Shown in pieces: positions 35,054 to 47,196 of a DNA stretch of 64,000 bases. The translations under genes and the position numbers were made by a program. Where the stretch lies: contig NC_081413.1 of NCBI RefSeq assembly GCF_030272615.1, positions 19,538,285 to 19,602,284 on the forward strand, read 5' to 3'. The DNA is from Cryptomeria japonica (lineage: Eukaryota; Streptophyta; Pinopsida; Cupressales; Cupressaceae). Below the pieces are notes generated by a model. It was not told where the DNA came from and made no database searches. It saw only the letters and a program-made list of their open reading frames with translations. The first letter of the stretch is position 1; the number at the start of each line of letters is the position of its first letter.

Positions 35054-36461
35054 GTGATTTCCACCATAGGAGAACCAAAATCTAAATCTTCTAAGGGCAA
35101 TCTCAATCGGATTTGGGTTGGGGGCACCTTGTCGGTACCACCAAAAGAAAAAGATGACGTTACTGCTTTACATTGTGGTGGGGAGGGTCCCAGGAAGTCT
35201 GTGGAGAATCTTAGGAAATCAGGATCCTTGGATTGCAACAAAAAATGGTCTACTTTGTTTGGGTAAAACCTCAAAGGCAAGGCTAGTATGCCTATTCCCC
35301 ATAAAGTGGACCCAGAGTTTGGTTCTTGTTCCATTTCTATTCTAGATTTTATCATGGAAAGGAATATGGGTAATTTGGCCTCTGTCCTAGTTGGCAAGTT
35401 TATTGGCCCTCGACCTAATATTGAAGTTGTTAGGGATTGGGTGTCCCAAAAATGGAAGGGAAAGGGTCAGATTGATGTGGTGGCCATGTCTAATGGTTTA
35501 TTCTCCTTCTTCTTTTCATGTGAGGAGGACCTTCGATCTGTCTTAGTGGGTAGTCCCTGGATGTTAGGCAAATCATCATTGGCTCTCAAGAAATGGGAAC
35601 CAGTCTTTAACTCGAAGGAATGGGAATGTAATGAGGCCCCTATCTGGGTGCGGCTTCCAAGTTTTTCTATAGAGTTCTGGTGTGAATAAATGATTGTTGC
35701 ATGCCTTGGTGAGCTCCTTTTAGTTGACTCAATGACCTTTGTGAAGAGGCACCTGGTGTATGCCATAATTTGTGTGAATGTTAAACAATATGCTAATTTT
35801 CCAAAGGAGATTGACCTCTTCTCTAAACTAGGCAGTTGGGTTTAGAAAGTTGAGTATGAATCTATTCCCTTTTCTTTCTTCCATTGTAAAAAATTTGGTC
35901 ATTGGGCTAGGGAATGCCCCTCTAAGCCTATGCCTAAGAGGACCTAGAAGAAGAAAGATGAGACAAAGGGGGTGGATTTGGTGGAGCCCCTGTCTTGGTT
36001 TTCTTTCCAAGTATGGATGGAGTGAATAATATCCCATGTGTTTAGGATGGACCAGATCCAAATCTTTTAAACTTGGATCCCTTGAATGAGGAGGGGGGGA
36101 TTTAGGGGGAAGTTTGAAGCCTAAGAAGATTTCTTAAGGGGATGAGTCTATGATGGAGGTTCATAGAGCAATGGATCCTTTTGTCCACCTTGTTGTTGAA
36201 GTTGGGAATTTATCGGATTCAAACATTACCAATGATGTGACCCAAGATGATGATAATCCAAATTTGTTTATTGAGGTTAAAGCAAAGCACAGAAAAATGA
36301 AGTCCCCAAATGGTCATTTATTAACACTGATTTCTAGTGGTGTTAAGACTAAAAATAGGCAAAAGGCAGATTGTGGATCTGATTTGAGGGTAGTGGGGAG
36401 GCCTCCCAATGCAATTAGCATAGACAAGCATAGTCAGGCTTCCATTGTTGATGGAGTCTAG
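35054..36461 (+). pseudogene. LINE ORF1, DUF4283-like with CCHC remnant
   Basis: Open from about 35054 with a TAA at 35264, then KASMPIPHKVDPEF and the DUF4283-like core LVGKFIGPRPNIEVVRDWVS then VVAMSNGLFSFFF, SPWMLG and APIWVRLPSFSIEFW (35380-35690). A zinc-knuckle remnant HCKKFGHWARECPSK lies near 35885-35925, with phenylalanine where the first cysteine is expected. After at least two stops and a frame change, the acidic C-terminal part is open from 36150 to the stop at 36461, 44 bases before ORF2. In L1 elements ORF1 binds the element RNA. The exact start is uncertain. Confidence 0.82.
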
Positions 36462-36505
36462 AGAACACTACAGGACATGGGGATTGGTTCCCCCCATCCA
36501 GTCAA

Positions 36506-39500
36506 ATGAAAGTCATTTCATGGAATATTAGGGAATTGAATCATCCCCACAAACATAATCTTCTATCCAACCTGGTTAGATATCACAAGCCGGATATATT
36601 TATTGTTCAAGAAACCAAAATGAGTGGTTGTAGAGTGGAGAATATCAAATTGGCAGTTTTCAGAGAGTGTGAAACTCATTGTGCTGATACTGATGGGTCT
36701 TCTGGTGGTATTGCCACTTTGTGGAATCCTAGATGGCTTTTGGGTAAGGTTGTCTTTACCTCTCCTAATCACATTGCCACTAGATTTACCGGTCTTTCTG
36801 ATGGATTGTCTTGGATCATTTCTAATATATATGTCCCAAATGGGAAAAATGCTAGAAAAATGCTTTGGTCCTCTATCATTAATGCTAGAATGGCTATCCC
36901 AAATGAGAAATGGATTCTATTGGGGGATGTTAATACCCCATTATCTAGTATGGAAAAGGTTGGTGGGATGCCTATTTCAGATAAAAGTAGGTAGGACTTG
37001 GCAGATATGATTAATTCTCTAGGTGTTTTAGACCTTTGATCTCCGTGGGGATAAATTCACTTGGTCCAGAAGAAGTGGGGGGGACCTCATCCAACTCAGA
37101 CTGGATAGAGGTATTATTTCTCCTAAGTGGATTTATAATACTTTTTGTAGATTAAATGCATTATCTAGAATTGGATCTGATCATTTTCCGATTTGTTTGA
37201 GTATATCCCCTTTGACCGAGAGGAAGGCCTTCCCCTTTAGGTTTGAGAAGATGTGGCTTTTAGCTTTGAATATTCATGACAATATTTCTAAATGGAGAAT
37301 GTTGACATTCAAGGAACTGTGATGTTTAGAGTGGCTAAGAAACTAGCCAATGTTAAGTCCAATATCCAACTATGGAATAAAGCATCCTTCAACAATATTT
37401 TTTCAGATAAAAGAGAAGCTCAAGAAAGATTTGGATGATGTCCAGTCTCAGATTCACGATGTGGTGTATGATCCTGTGGTTATGGACAAATAATTTGAGT
37501 TCCTTATCAATATTCATGATATCATCTCTAAGGAGGAGGAATTCTAGAAGCAGAGGTCCAGAGCTTTATGGCTCAAATTTGGTGATAGAAACACAAGGTT
37601 TTTTTATATGACTACCCTTCAACATAGGGCTTCAAACATAATTAATAAAATTTTGGTGGATCATTGCTAGATTGATAAGTAGGAGTTGAACCAGGAAGCC
37701 ATTAGATATTTTTATGCTCTTCTTTTGGATGATGGCCCTCTTGATATTAATGCTCAAGATGAGATCTTGCGAGAGTTTAGTTGTACTATCTCCCAGAACA
37801 CGAATAAGGAGCTAACTAGAATCCCATGATGAGGTTAGAAATGCGGTCTTTTCCTTTGAAGGTAATAAATTTCCTGGCCCTAATGGCTTCCCAATGTTCT
37901 TTTTCAAACCTTTTGGTAGATTATTGGATCGGATGTTGTGGATGCTGCTAGAGAATTCTTTGGTTCCAGATCGCTTCTTAAGGAAATGAATGCCACCTTT
38001 TTTGTCCTGATCCCTAAAAAACCCGATGCCAGTTCCTTTCAGGACTTTAGACCCATTAGTTTATGTAACTCAATCTATAAAATCTTTACCAAGATCATTG
38101 TGTTTAGGCTAAAAAAAAATTTGTCCTCTTTGATTCCTAAGCATCAGAATGGTTTTGTTCCTAGTAGATAGATTTTGGATTCTATTATTGTTGTCCATGA
38201 GAATATCCATTCTTTGTCCGTCAATAAGAAGTCAGGCTTCTTGTTGAATTTGGATCTCCTCAAAGCTTATGATCGCATCAATTGGAATTTTTTGTTTAAA
38301 GTGCTTCAATCCTTTGGTTTTGGTAATCATTTCCTCTAGCTTGTTAATTAGTGTGTTACCACTCCCAAATTTTCAATTCTAGTCAATGGTTTGGCATTTG
38401 GTTTCTTCTTGATAGGGAGGGGTATTAGATAGGGGGATCCTCTCTCCCCGTTTCTCTTTATTCTGATGAGTGAAGCTTTTAGCAAAATTATCAAAAGAGA
38501 TATTAGGAAGAGAAATCTGAGGGGTTATGACATTCTTCCCAATCTCCTATTTGCTCCCACTAGCAACTTGTTGATGATATGCTATTGATGGGGGGAAGTC
38601 TGATTAAAGAAGAAAATAATATTAAAGCCATCTTGGATACTTATGAGAAAGGATTGGAGAAAAAAGTCAGTCTCTCTAAAAGCTCCATTTTCTTCATGAA
38701 TACCCCTGAGCATAGAAAAATGAAATTTGTCAATATTTTGGGCTGCAAGATGGGTGCTCTCCCTGATTCATATTTGGGTTTTCCCTTGTGTGTGGGACCT
38801 GCCTTAGACTCCTTCTAGTCTAGTCTGATTCATAATTTCAAATGAAGTTGGCTAGCTAGAAAGGAGCTTTGTCAAGCCAAGCGGGTAAACTTCAGTTATT
38901 TAAGGCTTCGCTTCAAAACCTTCCCGTCTATGCTATGAGTCTATTTAAAATCCTGACCAAATTTGCTGATAGAATGGAAAGAATACAAAAGAACTTCCTA
39001 TTGTCAGGTACTAAATCCAAGACTAGGCTTCATTTGGTTGCTTGTGATCATGTTTGTTTGCCTAGAAATAGGGGAGGCCTGGATATTAGACATTTGAGAG
39101 ACTTTAATAGAGATTCAATAGCTAAGAAGCTATAGAGATGTTTAAAGGAGAACAATGAATGGATCAATTTTTTCAAGGACAAATACCAGATTCATGGTTT
39201 GCAAAGAATGTTGGAAAATTATTCCCTCCCAACTTCTATCTTTGATCTTTGGAACAATTTCTTGAGATCCACTCCATTATTTCTCAAGGAAGCCGATGGG
39301 TTTTGGGAAATGGTAGAGATATAATATTTTGGGATGATTGGTGGACAAGAGAGGGACCTTTGTCTAATTTGGTGTGGGCTTCACAATTCAAAGAGAAATG
39401 GATTAATCTGATTGGAACTTGGGTAGCGAATTATATCAGTAATGGACTTTTGGGTGGACCTCAAAAGCTTGGATGCTTCTTTGTCTCCTTTGCATTCTTG

Positions 39501-40631
39501 GTTGAACCTGATCATCATTCCACCCTCTCTGGTGGAAGATGTAGTCATATAGAATGGTTCTACCTCTAGGCATTTTTTGGTGGTAGATGCTTTTAGAATC
39601 ATCACCAGGCCTTTTTCTCCTCCCCCCTTTAGGGCTGGAGTTTGGAATAAACTCTTAATTCCTAAAGTTAATATCTTATTCTAGTTATTCATGCAAAACA
39701 AGAACTCTACCATTGATAATCTTTGTAAATGTGGTATCCCCATCACTAATAGATGGTTTTTAATGTAAAGAAGAAGCTGAAAATGTTGACCATCTACTCT
39801 TACATTGCTCCTATGCTAGGGACATTTGGGCCTTCTTTCTCAACCTATGGAATATTATTTGGGTCCCCCTTGATTCTATATAGAACTTCTGGTACCAATG
39901 GAAGTTCCCTTATGGCAACCATGCGATTGGTATTTTATGGAACTTATCCCCACCTCACATTTCTTGGAATTTGTGGAAGGAATGAAATAATAAGGTTTTC
40001 AGAGATATGGAGTCCATTTCTCTTGTTGTGGCTATCAGAATAAGGAGTACTATTAAGGAAAACTTTCTTAATTACTGTTCTAGTAGGAAAAATGATCCTC
40101 GACTTGAGTCTCACCAGGAGGAATGGGATACTATCAAGCAGTGGAAGATATGCTAGAATATATCTATCACAATTTATACAATTAAACATACTAGAGAGAA
40201 TATTTCTTGGAATCCACCCCTTCCGGGGTGGATCAAAATTAATATCGATGGGGCGACCAAAGGAAATCCTGGGTTGGCTGGCTGTGGGGGAGTGGCAAGG
40301 AATCATTTGGGTTTGTTGGTCTCTGTGGTGACACTCCCTTTGGGCACCCAAACTAACCATTTTGTGGAGGCCAACACCATCTACATAGGGCTACACATGG
40401 TGATCAAGGAGGGGTTCAGACAGGTCTGGCTGGAAAGTGACTCACTTAACATTGTCAAATGCATTAAGGGATGTTTAGTGCCTAGTTGGATTATTTCAAA
40501 CTTAATCGAGGACTTCCTTGAAATGATTTCCGGCTTGGAGGATTTCAAGATCTAGACATGTTTTCCAGGAAGGAAACAAACCGGCGGACCATTTGGCCAA
40601 CTTGGCAGTGGATAATGTGGTGGTTAAATGA
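36506..40631 (+). pseudogene. LINE ORF2: endonuclease, reverse transcriptase, RNase H
   Basis: The endonuclease starts MKVISWNIRELNHPHK, with VQETKMS, WILLGDVNTPL and GSDHFPICL (36506-37200). The reverse transcriptase runs from PGPNGFPMFFF (about 37870) through DFRPISLCNSIYKIFTKII (about 38045), GFVPSR, LLNLDLLKAYDRINW (about 38240), GDPLSPFLFILM (about 38430) and the catalytic LVDDM box (about 38570). A CKCGIPI zinc-binding segment is near 39725. RNase H is at 40225-40631, with INIDGATKGNPG, VEAN, ESDSLNIVK and NKPADHLANLAV. Many stops and several frame changes interrupt it. Active ORF2 nicks the target and reverse transcribes the RNA there. Confidence 0.9.
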
Positions 40632-41054
40632 TGGAGAGGAAGGGAAACTTTCCTGAAAAACACTGTATGACTTAGCAAAAAATTATGTCAAGATCTTCAG
40701 CCTTTTCAATTAAATTAATGATGAAAGATTATGATGGGAATGGAGCTATTGGGGTGTTATTTCAAATTATTACCACTTTGACAAGTTTTAGAACTTTCAA
40801 TCTACCATATTTATGGTTTGGTTTCCTCCTGGTTTTTCTGGAGTCTTGTTGTCTAAATTGCTTGAGCTAGAGAATGGGAGGTGAAAAGAATAGGTTTGAA
40901 CCCACAATATATGATAAGTGGTAGAAGAATAAGGAGGTTTGGGAGGAAATTCTTAATGGTCCTAGGATGGTTCCCTTTTTTTGAAGAGACTACATGGTCA
41001 TTCTTCCATTCTTACGTAAATAATTGTTAAAGGTTGGAATAAGGGTGTGCTAAT

Positions 41055-42246
41055 ATGGAAGAATTCATCATGAGGTACATCACCCTAGATGGTAGATATG
41101 CTATCATTTTCTCGCATCATTTTACTATCTTAAATCATTTTAGGCATGAAAAAATTATTTCCATCCCCTTCTACTTGGTTTCGTCCTTGGAGAATAGTTT
41201 GGTTAAATATTTTGAAAACTAGGATAACCCTGTGATTCATGAAGGGTTTATCTTGTTGATTATGGAATATGCCCAAGCTCATGAAGTGAAATCCTCCCCT
41301 AAGGATAAAACCCACATTTCCTCCTCTAACCTTGATGTGCAGTTTGTTTTTGACACAGAGATAGATGAACATCACAGTGGCAGTGCCATGGATTGGTGTG
41401 ACATCAAGGATATAGAGGACCTTGAGTATAGACCAAAGATAGAATCAGAGCTTATGGTGACCCCAAAAACTAACAGTAGTAGGAAAATCAATCCTTCAAG
41501 GTGGGTGACAAGTAAGTTGAAATCTAGCAGTAGGCCACCAAAAAGAAAATGGAATTAACCAAATCTAGTGGGTCCAAAGTCTTGGACCACAAGATTAGGC
41601 TAGACATCCCCATCAATGTGGATAATGAGAAACAAGGGTTTGTGAATAAGGAAAATAAATGTGATAAAAAGGAGAGGGTGCTGAGAAATCTACTTTTGGA
41701 GGCTACTAGAAGTCAGGAGAACTGTTGGAAGTGGGTAGATAAGGAAATTGGATCCCTGAAAGATGGAATTAAGGGAATTATTGAAAATTTCACGGAATCC
41801 GCTGGGCCCAATAAAACTAAGATGATCATGAGCATGATCCAGAAGATTTCTCAAGATGTTGAAACTATGAAGGTTGTCCATGAGCGCAAAATTGAGAAGT
41901 TGGAAGAGTATGTGAGTGATATCAAGAAAAACTTGAACAATCTAGTGGAAATCAGTAGGGAGGTGACGAACAATAGTGTTGATGGTTTGGAGAAAATTAA
42001 TTCCATGATGGCTGACTATAGAACTAGGACCATTTCCAGTGACCCTCCCTTGCGGGAAAAGTGAAAAAGAATTCCTCTAAGGGTGGACAAAGTGTTGCTG
42101 GTGGGAGGACTAGCTCGAGTCCTTGCACTAGAACCAGGAGCCGGAGCCAGGACCAGAGAACCTCTAGATTCATCATGGAGGATTTGGAAAAAATTAATAA
42201 GAGGATTATTTAGAAAAATATTGAATTGGTGCACTCTCTTAGTTGA
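41055..42246 (+). pseudogene. LINE third ORF, unknown protein with coiled coil
   Basis: The frame starts near ATG 41055 with MRYITLDGRYAIIFSHHFTI then LNHFRH, a stop at about 41220, HEGFILLIMEYAQ, then an acidic middle; a frame change near 41550 leads into a 170-residue coiled-coil-like part (CWKWVDKEIGSLKDGIKGII, KIEKLEEYVSDIKKNLNNL). After another shift near 42060 come TRTRSRSQDQRTSRF and MEDLEKINKR before the TGA at 42244-42246. The order of parts matches 31014-32390. It lies between RNase H and the LINE tail, within the duplications. An upstream extension from about 40860 (NRFEPTIYDKW, EVWEEILNG) may belong to it. I recognise no domain. Confidence 0.7.
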
Positions 42247-42415
42247 GTTCTTTGCCCTATTTTTTGGCTCTGTCATTTTGGTTTTTTTGGCTTTCGTTCT
42301 GTGTGGGGTTTGTCCCCTATTTTTCTTAGTTTTATTTTTTGGTTGGCTGCTAGCCTTGGTATGTAATACTCTGGGTTTCATGTTCCTGTAAAACCTCTTT
42401 ATCTTTATCAAAAAC
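42247..42415 (+). other. LINE 3' untranslated tail
   Basis: T/G-rich sequence with GGTTGGCTGCTAGCC, ATGTAATACTCTGGG and a final TTTATCTTTATCAAAAAC, directly followed by the target-site duplication. The minus-strand copy at 30841-31013 has a tail of similar make-up. Confidence 0.75.
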
Positions 42416-42430
42416 AAAGTACCATTGGAT
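42416..42430. other. LINE target-site duplication (right copy)
   Basis: AAAGTACCATTGGAT; see 34935-34949. Confidence 0.8.
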
Positions 42431-43849
42431 CGTTCCCTCTTACAAGACAAGAGGTAGGCCCTCTAAAGACAATAATAATTTCTTTTGCACCCAAGATTCA
42501 ATAGAAGGTTGGGGGAGAGGATACATTTGTTATTATCTTAGGATTCTAAACACAAAGCATGCCAAAAGCACAAGACACTTCAAATAAAGCTCATTTACCA
42601 TTCAACAAACAAAAAAGTGATCAATGAAAACCATGTGAGCCTAATTAAACTAAAGAAAAAGAAAACACATATTTAAATTACCCCTACAAGCCAATGATTA
42701 GTAGTTTCAATGATTACCCTAACCCACAACCAAACTTGTTAGGTTAATTTTAGTAATCCCAAAATGAAATGTGAAAAGGGGCCTTCGATAAAACAATAGA
42801 AACATTTGCACCACTTTTTTAGGAAACAAGGGTTAGGAAAAAATAAAAATAAAATCTGCAATTTAATCCTAATCAAAAGACAAAAAGCAAATACAAAAAA
42901 CACTCATTGAACTATACCTGACATAGACACAGAAAGACCCAGACTGAAACCTACAAACCTGGAAAAACATAGCAAATGTATACTAGAAATAGAGATCACT
43001 TACATGACATAAAACGTCACATACATGGAAGAAAATAACATAGACATGACTCTATGAAACACAGACATGAAAAGACAAAACAAAAACATGCCAAGAAAAC
43101 TAGTCAAAAGTTGTCAGATCCTACAAACATAAATGGGCCAAAAAGTTATATATTTACATTGAAAGGATGTGTATCCATGGAAAAATGATGCACAAACATG
43201 GTAATAAAATGCGCAGGCGTGACTCTAGTTAACTTGTGAAACTAAAAATTGAACAAAAATACAAATAGGACAGAATAATGATCAAATGTGATTTTGGCTT
43301 GGATTTTTCACTAATCCAATCTACAACTTGACAAAAAGACTTAAAACATAAAATTATATTAGAAACAAGGGACTAAGGTCCCACTGGACATGCTAAAATG
43401 TATATGATGAAATCGAAAAACTCAAATATTGTAAAACTAAACAAAGATCAAACCACATAAACCCTAGTTCTATAATGAAATCCACCATACACTAATGAAG
43501 AACCTAAAACATGCAAAACACAAAATATTGAAAGATTATACCATTCACATGCTCATTAGGGTTTGATCTCCATTAGTTCATATCTCCATTGATCTTTCTT
43601 GATATGGTTTCTCTCAAATTTTGTATTGTGCACAAGAGCTCAACAAAGAATAAATTGCGGTTGTGTAGATACTTGATTGATTAATTGCTATGAAAGGTCA
43701 CACGAGCATTGATTTATTGAGTGATTAGGGATTGATAATGATAAAAGGATCCTCTTATATAGAGATTATCCTATAAAATGAAGGGATAGGGTTAAGAGGT
43801 TGAGGAATAAATGGTTGGCTTAGATTAGAAGGTAGGTATAGGGGTAAAA
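42431..43849 (-). mobile_element. Gypsy fragment, part 2: leader, primer site and partial 5' LTR
   Basis: It matches the leader of the 17448-30081 element from GGCCCTCTAAAGA onward, includes decayed AACACAGACATG-type repeats near 43000-43210 and a primer-site relative at about 43379-43396, then LTR sequence from TGTATATGATG at 43400. LTR similarity continues through AGGGTTTGATCTCCATT and ACAAGAGCTCAACAAAGAA to about 43849 and then stops abruptly, so roughly the second half of the LTR is missing. Confidence 0.8.
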
Positions 43850-44120
43850 GTACGGACCTATGTCCCACTTTTGGCTAAGTGGGACACCGAAAATGAGTAC
43901 CTCTCAGCCGAGTAGGACTTAGTTGAGTGGTACCCGACTGAATCTGCATGGCTCTATGTGGAGCCTACATGGAGGGTAGGTGGCAAAGGGGGCTCATCAA
44001 AGTAAAAATTAGTCAAGTCCTACTCGGTCATGCCCCTCCTTCGTATATACCCCTCGCGATCTCCTAGCCCCTCATTTCGACAGTTTGAAAAAACTTATAG
44101 TAGGTGAGGGGCTAGGATAA
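43850..44120. repeat. Cluster of perfect inverted repeats
   Basis: Three perfect stems occur: TGTCCCACTT/AAGTGGGACA (43861-43870 and 43877-43886, 6-base loop), CCGAGTAGGACTT/AAGTCCTACTCGG (43908-43920 and 44015-44027), and TCCTAGCCCCTCA/TGAGGGGCTAGGA (44062-44074 and 44105-44117). The cluster begins exactly where the gypsy LTR homology ends. Confidence 0.8.
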
Positions 44121-44359
44121 CCTTCGACTGAGTAAGGTAGGGTTGAGTACCCCCTTTTTTTCTAAGTTTTAAATGGTTTAATTTATATATATATGTAAAA
44201 ATTTATTTTTTTTTCATTTTTTTAATATATATGTGTAAAATATAAAGTTTTTTTCTTTTTTTGTCAATTTTTTTTATTCTATACAATCATTTAAGTTAAA
44301 ATTTACTTTTCTTATGAATATTAGGAATAATTCAAAACTTCTTGAAAACTTAAAACTTT
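44121..44359. other. AT-rich low-complexity spacer
   Basis: Runs of T and TATATATATG only; no gene seen. Confidence 0.6.
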
Positions 44360-45330
44360 TGCAACAACTTTCCCATGGTCGAATTATGCAAAACATAACT
44401 AGGATAGAACATGCATTTAAACCCCTTAATCTACCTCTTTGACCCCTAATAGGACCTACTATGATATTAAGACCCCTTAATCTACCCCCTTGACCCCTAA
44501 TGGGATCCACTATGACATTATCTCGTAGTATCACATAATAGGCCCCATTATGTTGCAATACCTAACCTATTATGATATTAAGACCTAGGTTTTCAACCCC
44601 TTAAGACTACTAAGACCTCTTTGAATCATCAAGACCACTATGACCTAGGTTAAGACCCCTATGACCGAGCATAAGACAACTAAGATGTCTTTGACCCCAA
44701 GTAAGACCCCTAATATGACCTATTATGTGATAAGAGGTCTTATTATGACATAATAGGACATATTGCCACATAATAGGTCGTATTACAACATAATATGACC
44801 TATTATCACATAATAGGTCCTATTACGACATAATAGGACCTATTATGCGATAATAGGTCCTATTACGACATAATATGACCTATTATGTGATAATAGGTCC
44901 TATTATGTGATAATAGGTCCTATTACGACATAATAGGACCTATTGTCACATAATAGGCTAGGCTATTATGTCATAATAGGTCCTAGTATCACATAATAGG
45001 CCCCATTGTGTTGTAATAGAACCTATTATCACATAATAGATCATATTATGACATAATAGGACCTAGTATGTGATAATAGGTCCTATTATGACATAATAGG
45101 ACCTATTGTCATATAATAGGCTCTATTATGTCGTATTAGGTTCTAGCATCACATAATAGGCCCCATTATGTCGTAATAGGGCCTATTATGTGTAATAGGA
45201 CCTATTATATCATAATAGGACTTATTATCACATAATAGGTCCTATTATGACATGTAATAGGACCTATTATCACATAATAGGCCCTATTATGTCTTAATAG
45301 GACATATTATCACATAATAGGCCCCATTAT
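44360..45330. repeat. Satellite-like array of palindromic CATAATAGGWCCTATTATG
   Basis: More than twenty imperfect units of about 20 or 40 bp are built from AATAGG(A/T)CCTATTATG separated by TCACA, GTGA, GACA or similar words. The core is its own reverse complement, so both strands read alike and any unit could extrude as a hairpin. The array grades on its left into ACCCCTAATAGGACC blocks. Confidence 0.9.
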
Positions 45331-45665
45331 ATCATAAGATTCCTTAAGACCCCTTAAAACCACTATGACCCCTTAAGACCAAGTTATGACCCCTTAAGAC
45401 CACTATGACCCTTTAAGACAACTATGACCCCTTAAGACCACTATGACCTCTTTGACCCCTTAAGACCATGCTTTGACCCCTTAAGACCCCTATGAGCAAT
45501 CTTAAGACCACCATGACCCCTTAAGACTATGCTATGACCCCTTAAGAACCCTATGATTGGACTTAAGACCACTATGACCCCTTAAGACCCCCGAAGACCC
45601 CTTAAGACCCCTAATAGGACCCCTTAAGACCCCTTTGACCACTTAAAACCCCTTTGACCCCTAAG
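45331..45665. repeat. Tandem array of CCCCTTAAGACCACTATGA
   Basis: About fifteen imperfect units of 18-25 bp based on CCCCTTAAGACC and ACTATGACC. CTTAAG is itself palindromic. It follows directly on the AATAGG array, and mixed units at 44400-44720 show that the two share an origin. Confidence 0.9.
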
Positions 45666-45759
45666 GATAGATTTGTTTATAATTTTTACATGTATGAATG
45701 CAATTTTTTCATTATTTATATTATTGGCATTGCATGAAGCTTGCATTGATGAACTATAG

Positions 45760-47124
45760 TGTTGTCATTGATGTCAATAATAACTAGTAATGGAGTTGTA
45801 TTGCAACCAGTAGTGATGGAGTAATGTAATAGGTAGTAGAGAAATGAAGGAAACAAGTATTGTTATTTAAGCAGAGTGATCAACCAGTAACCCTAATCTA
45901 CTGATATTCTGAACCCTAATCGATATAGCTTGGTGAATTGGTTATGATGATCTATGATCAAATTTTGATCATAGATGGAGATGCCATGTATGCATGATGC
46001 ACGTGATGAGTTTCAAAGTGGTTTTGGCATGTAGAGATAACAGTTTTATCTTGGGAATGAACATATGCATAGCATGAAGTGAATAACGCATGATGAGTTA
46101 CAAGATCCAATGTGTAGTGATCCAGGAGCGGTCGAAGTTGTCTAGAATAATGTGCAACTGATTGCTATGTAATCCAATGGTCATGTTCGAACTAATAAGT
46201 TTGTAATCTCTATGAGATATTAGGTTTTGTGATTTGTTACTAACCTATTGTATTTCTTTATAAGGTTGATGAGAGGTTTGTAATTGTGTTGGCAATTTTC
46301 TTAAGTGTGGTAGTGAGACTATTGCTGAACCAGAAGTAGTATCTATAGAATGTTTTTAAGGTAGATACAAGCATAAAAGAATCTGACTAATTAGGATAAT
46401 GTTATTACCAGATCAACCAAAGACCCTGTTGTTCTTTAACAATTACAATAGTTAAATCTTTTAATCGGGTAAGCTTTAATAGGCTTGGTGCTTTTTAAAT
46501 CCTCGAACCAAGTGATCCATTAGTTTGGATTTGAAATCCTCTATCGAGGTTACTCCTAACAACGTATTGTAGTCAATCCCTTAACTAGGTGGTCCTTAAT
46601 AGGATTTGTTCCTAATAGGACATTTTTGTAAAGCTTCCAACAAGGCTTGTCTCCTAATAGAGAGAACTTCAGAAGAGGTCAGAATACTTGTGGGTATTCA
46701 TCCCCACCATGGTTTTTCCCATTTGGTTTTCCACATCAAAAATCATTGTGTCAAGTGGTGAATGATTTTGTGATTATATGTTTTGATATGGTTAATATGT
46801 TTAACTGGTAAAGCCACTTAGATATGTTTAGATGACCGGAAGTGATCTGAAATGAGCTATTATTGATGTTAGTAAAGTGGTTTGATGTTTTTATTAAATG
46901 GTATGTGAGTTTTAGATCTGTTACATTGTATCATTGATGTTTTAGTCAATCGGTAAGCTTGATAGTGTAGTAACAATTTTTGTTATAGTGCTTAAACCGG
47001 TTAGTTTAGTGATCGATTTATGAGTTGGGATTAAGTTTGGTGGAAGTTTAGTTTGTTTTCTATCTACTAATTCACCCCCCCCTTTAGTAATTGACCAGAT
47101 CCTTATTGATTCATCATATCATCA
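45760..47124 (+). repeat. Putative copia 5' LTR (left end approximate)
   Basis: The right end, ATCATCA, lies two bases before the primer site. The left end is placed at TGTTGTCATTGATGTCAA because it has the expected TG start; no partner LTR is in the window to confirm it. Confidence 0.5.
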
Positions 47125-47126
47125 AT

Positions 47127-47138
47127 TGGTATCAGAGC
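47127..47138 (+). other. Copia primer-binding site (tRNA-Met type)
   Basis: TGGTATCAGAGC, the common plant copia site. Confidence 0.92.
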
Positions 47139-47196
47139 ATTCTAGGTCCTCTTGTGTTTAAGACTAATAGCTTGAGGTAAAGATCTAGAGGAGAAC

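Larger units (their letters stand above)
34950..42415 (+). mobile_element. Near full-length LINE (L1-type) with three ORFs
   Basis: The 7466-bp unit is bounded by 15-bp duplications and ends with a tail CTCTTTATCTTTATC followed by AAAAAC. In order: ORF1 (DUF4283-like plus CCHC remnant), ORF2 (apurinic endonuclease, reverse transcriptase, zinc-binding segment, RNase H) and a third ORF of unknown function (41055-42246). RNase H and the DUF4283-like ORF1 are usual for plant L1; the third ORF is not. All ORFs carry stops and frame changes, so the copy is inactive. It sits inside a minus-strand gypsy fragment. Confidence 0.85.

Noticed and set aside
34912-35397. 161-codon minus-strand ORF
   Set aside because: It is antisense to LINE ORF1, which has a clear DUF4283-like core on the plus strand.
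44360-45330. CRISPR-like regular repeats
   Set aside because: Units are palindromic, of variable spacing, with no unique spacers, in a plant genome; this is a satellite-like array.
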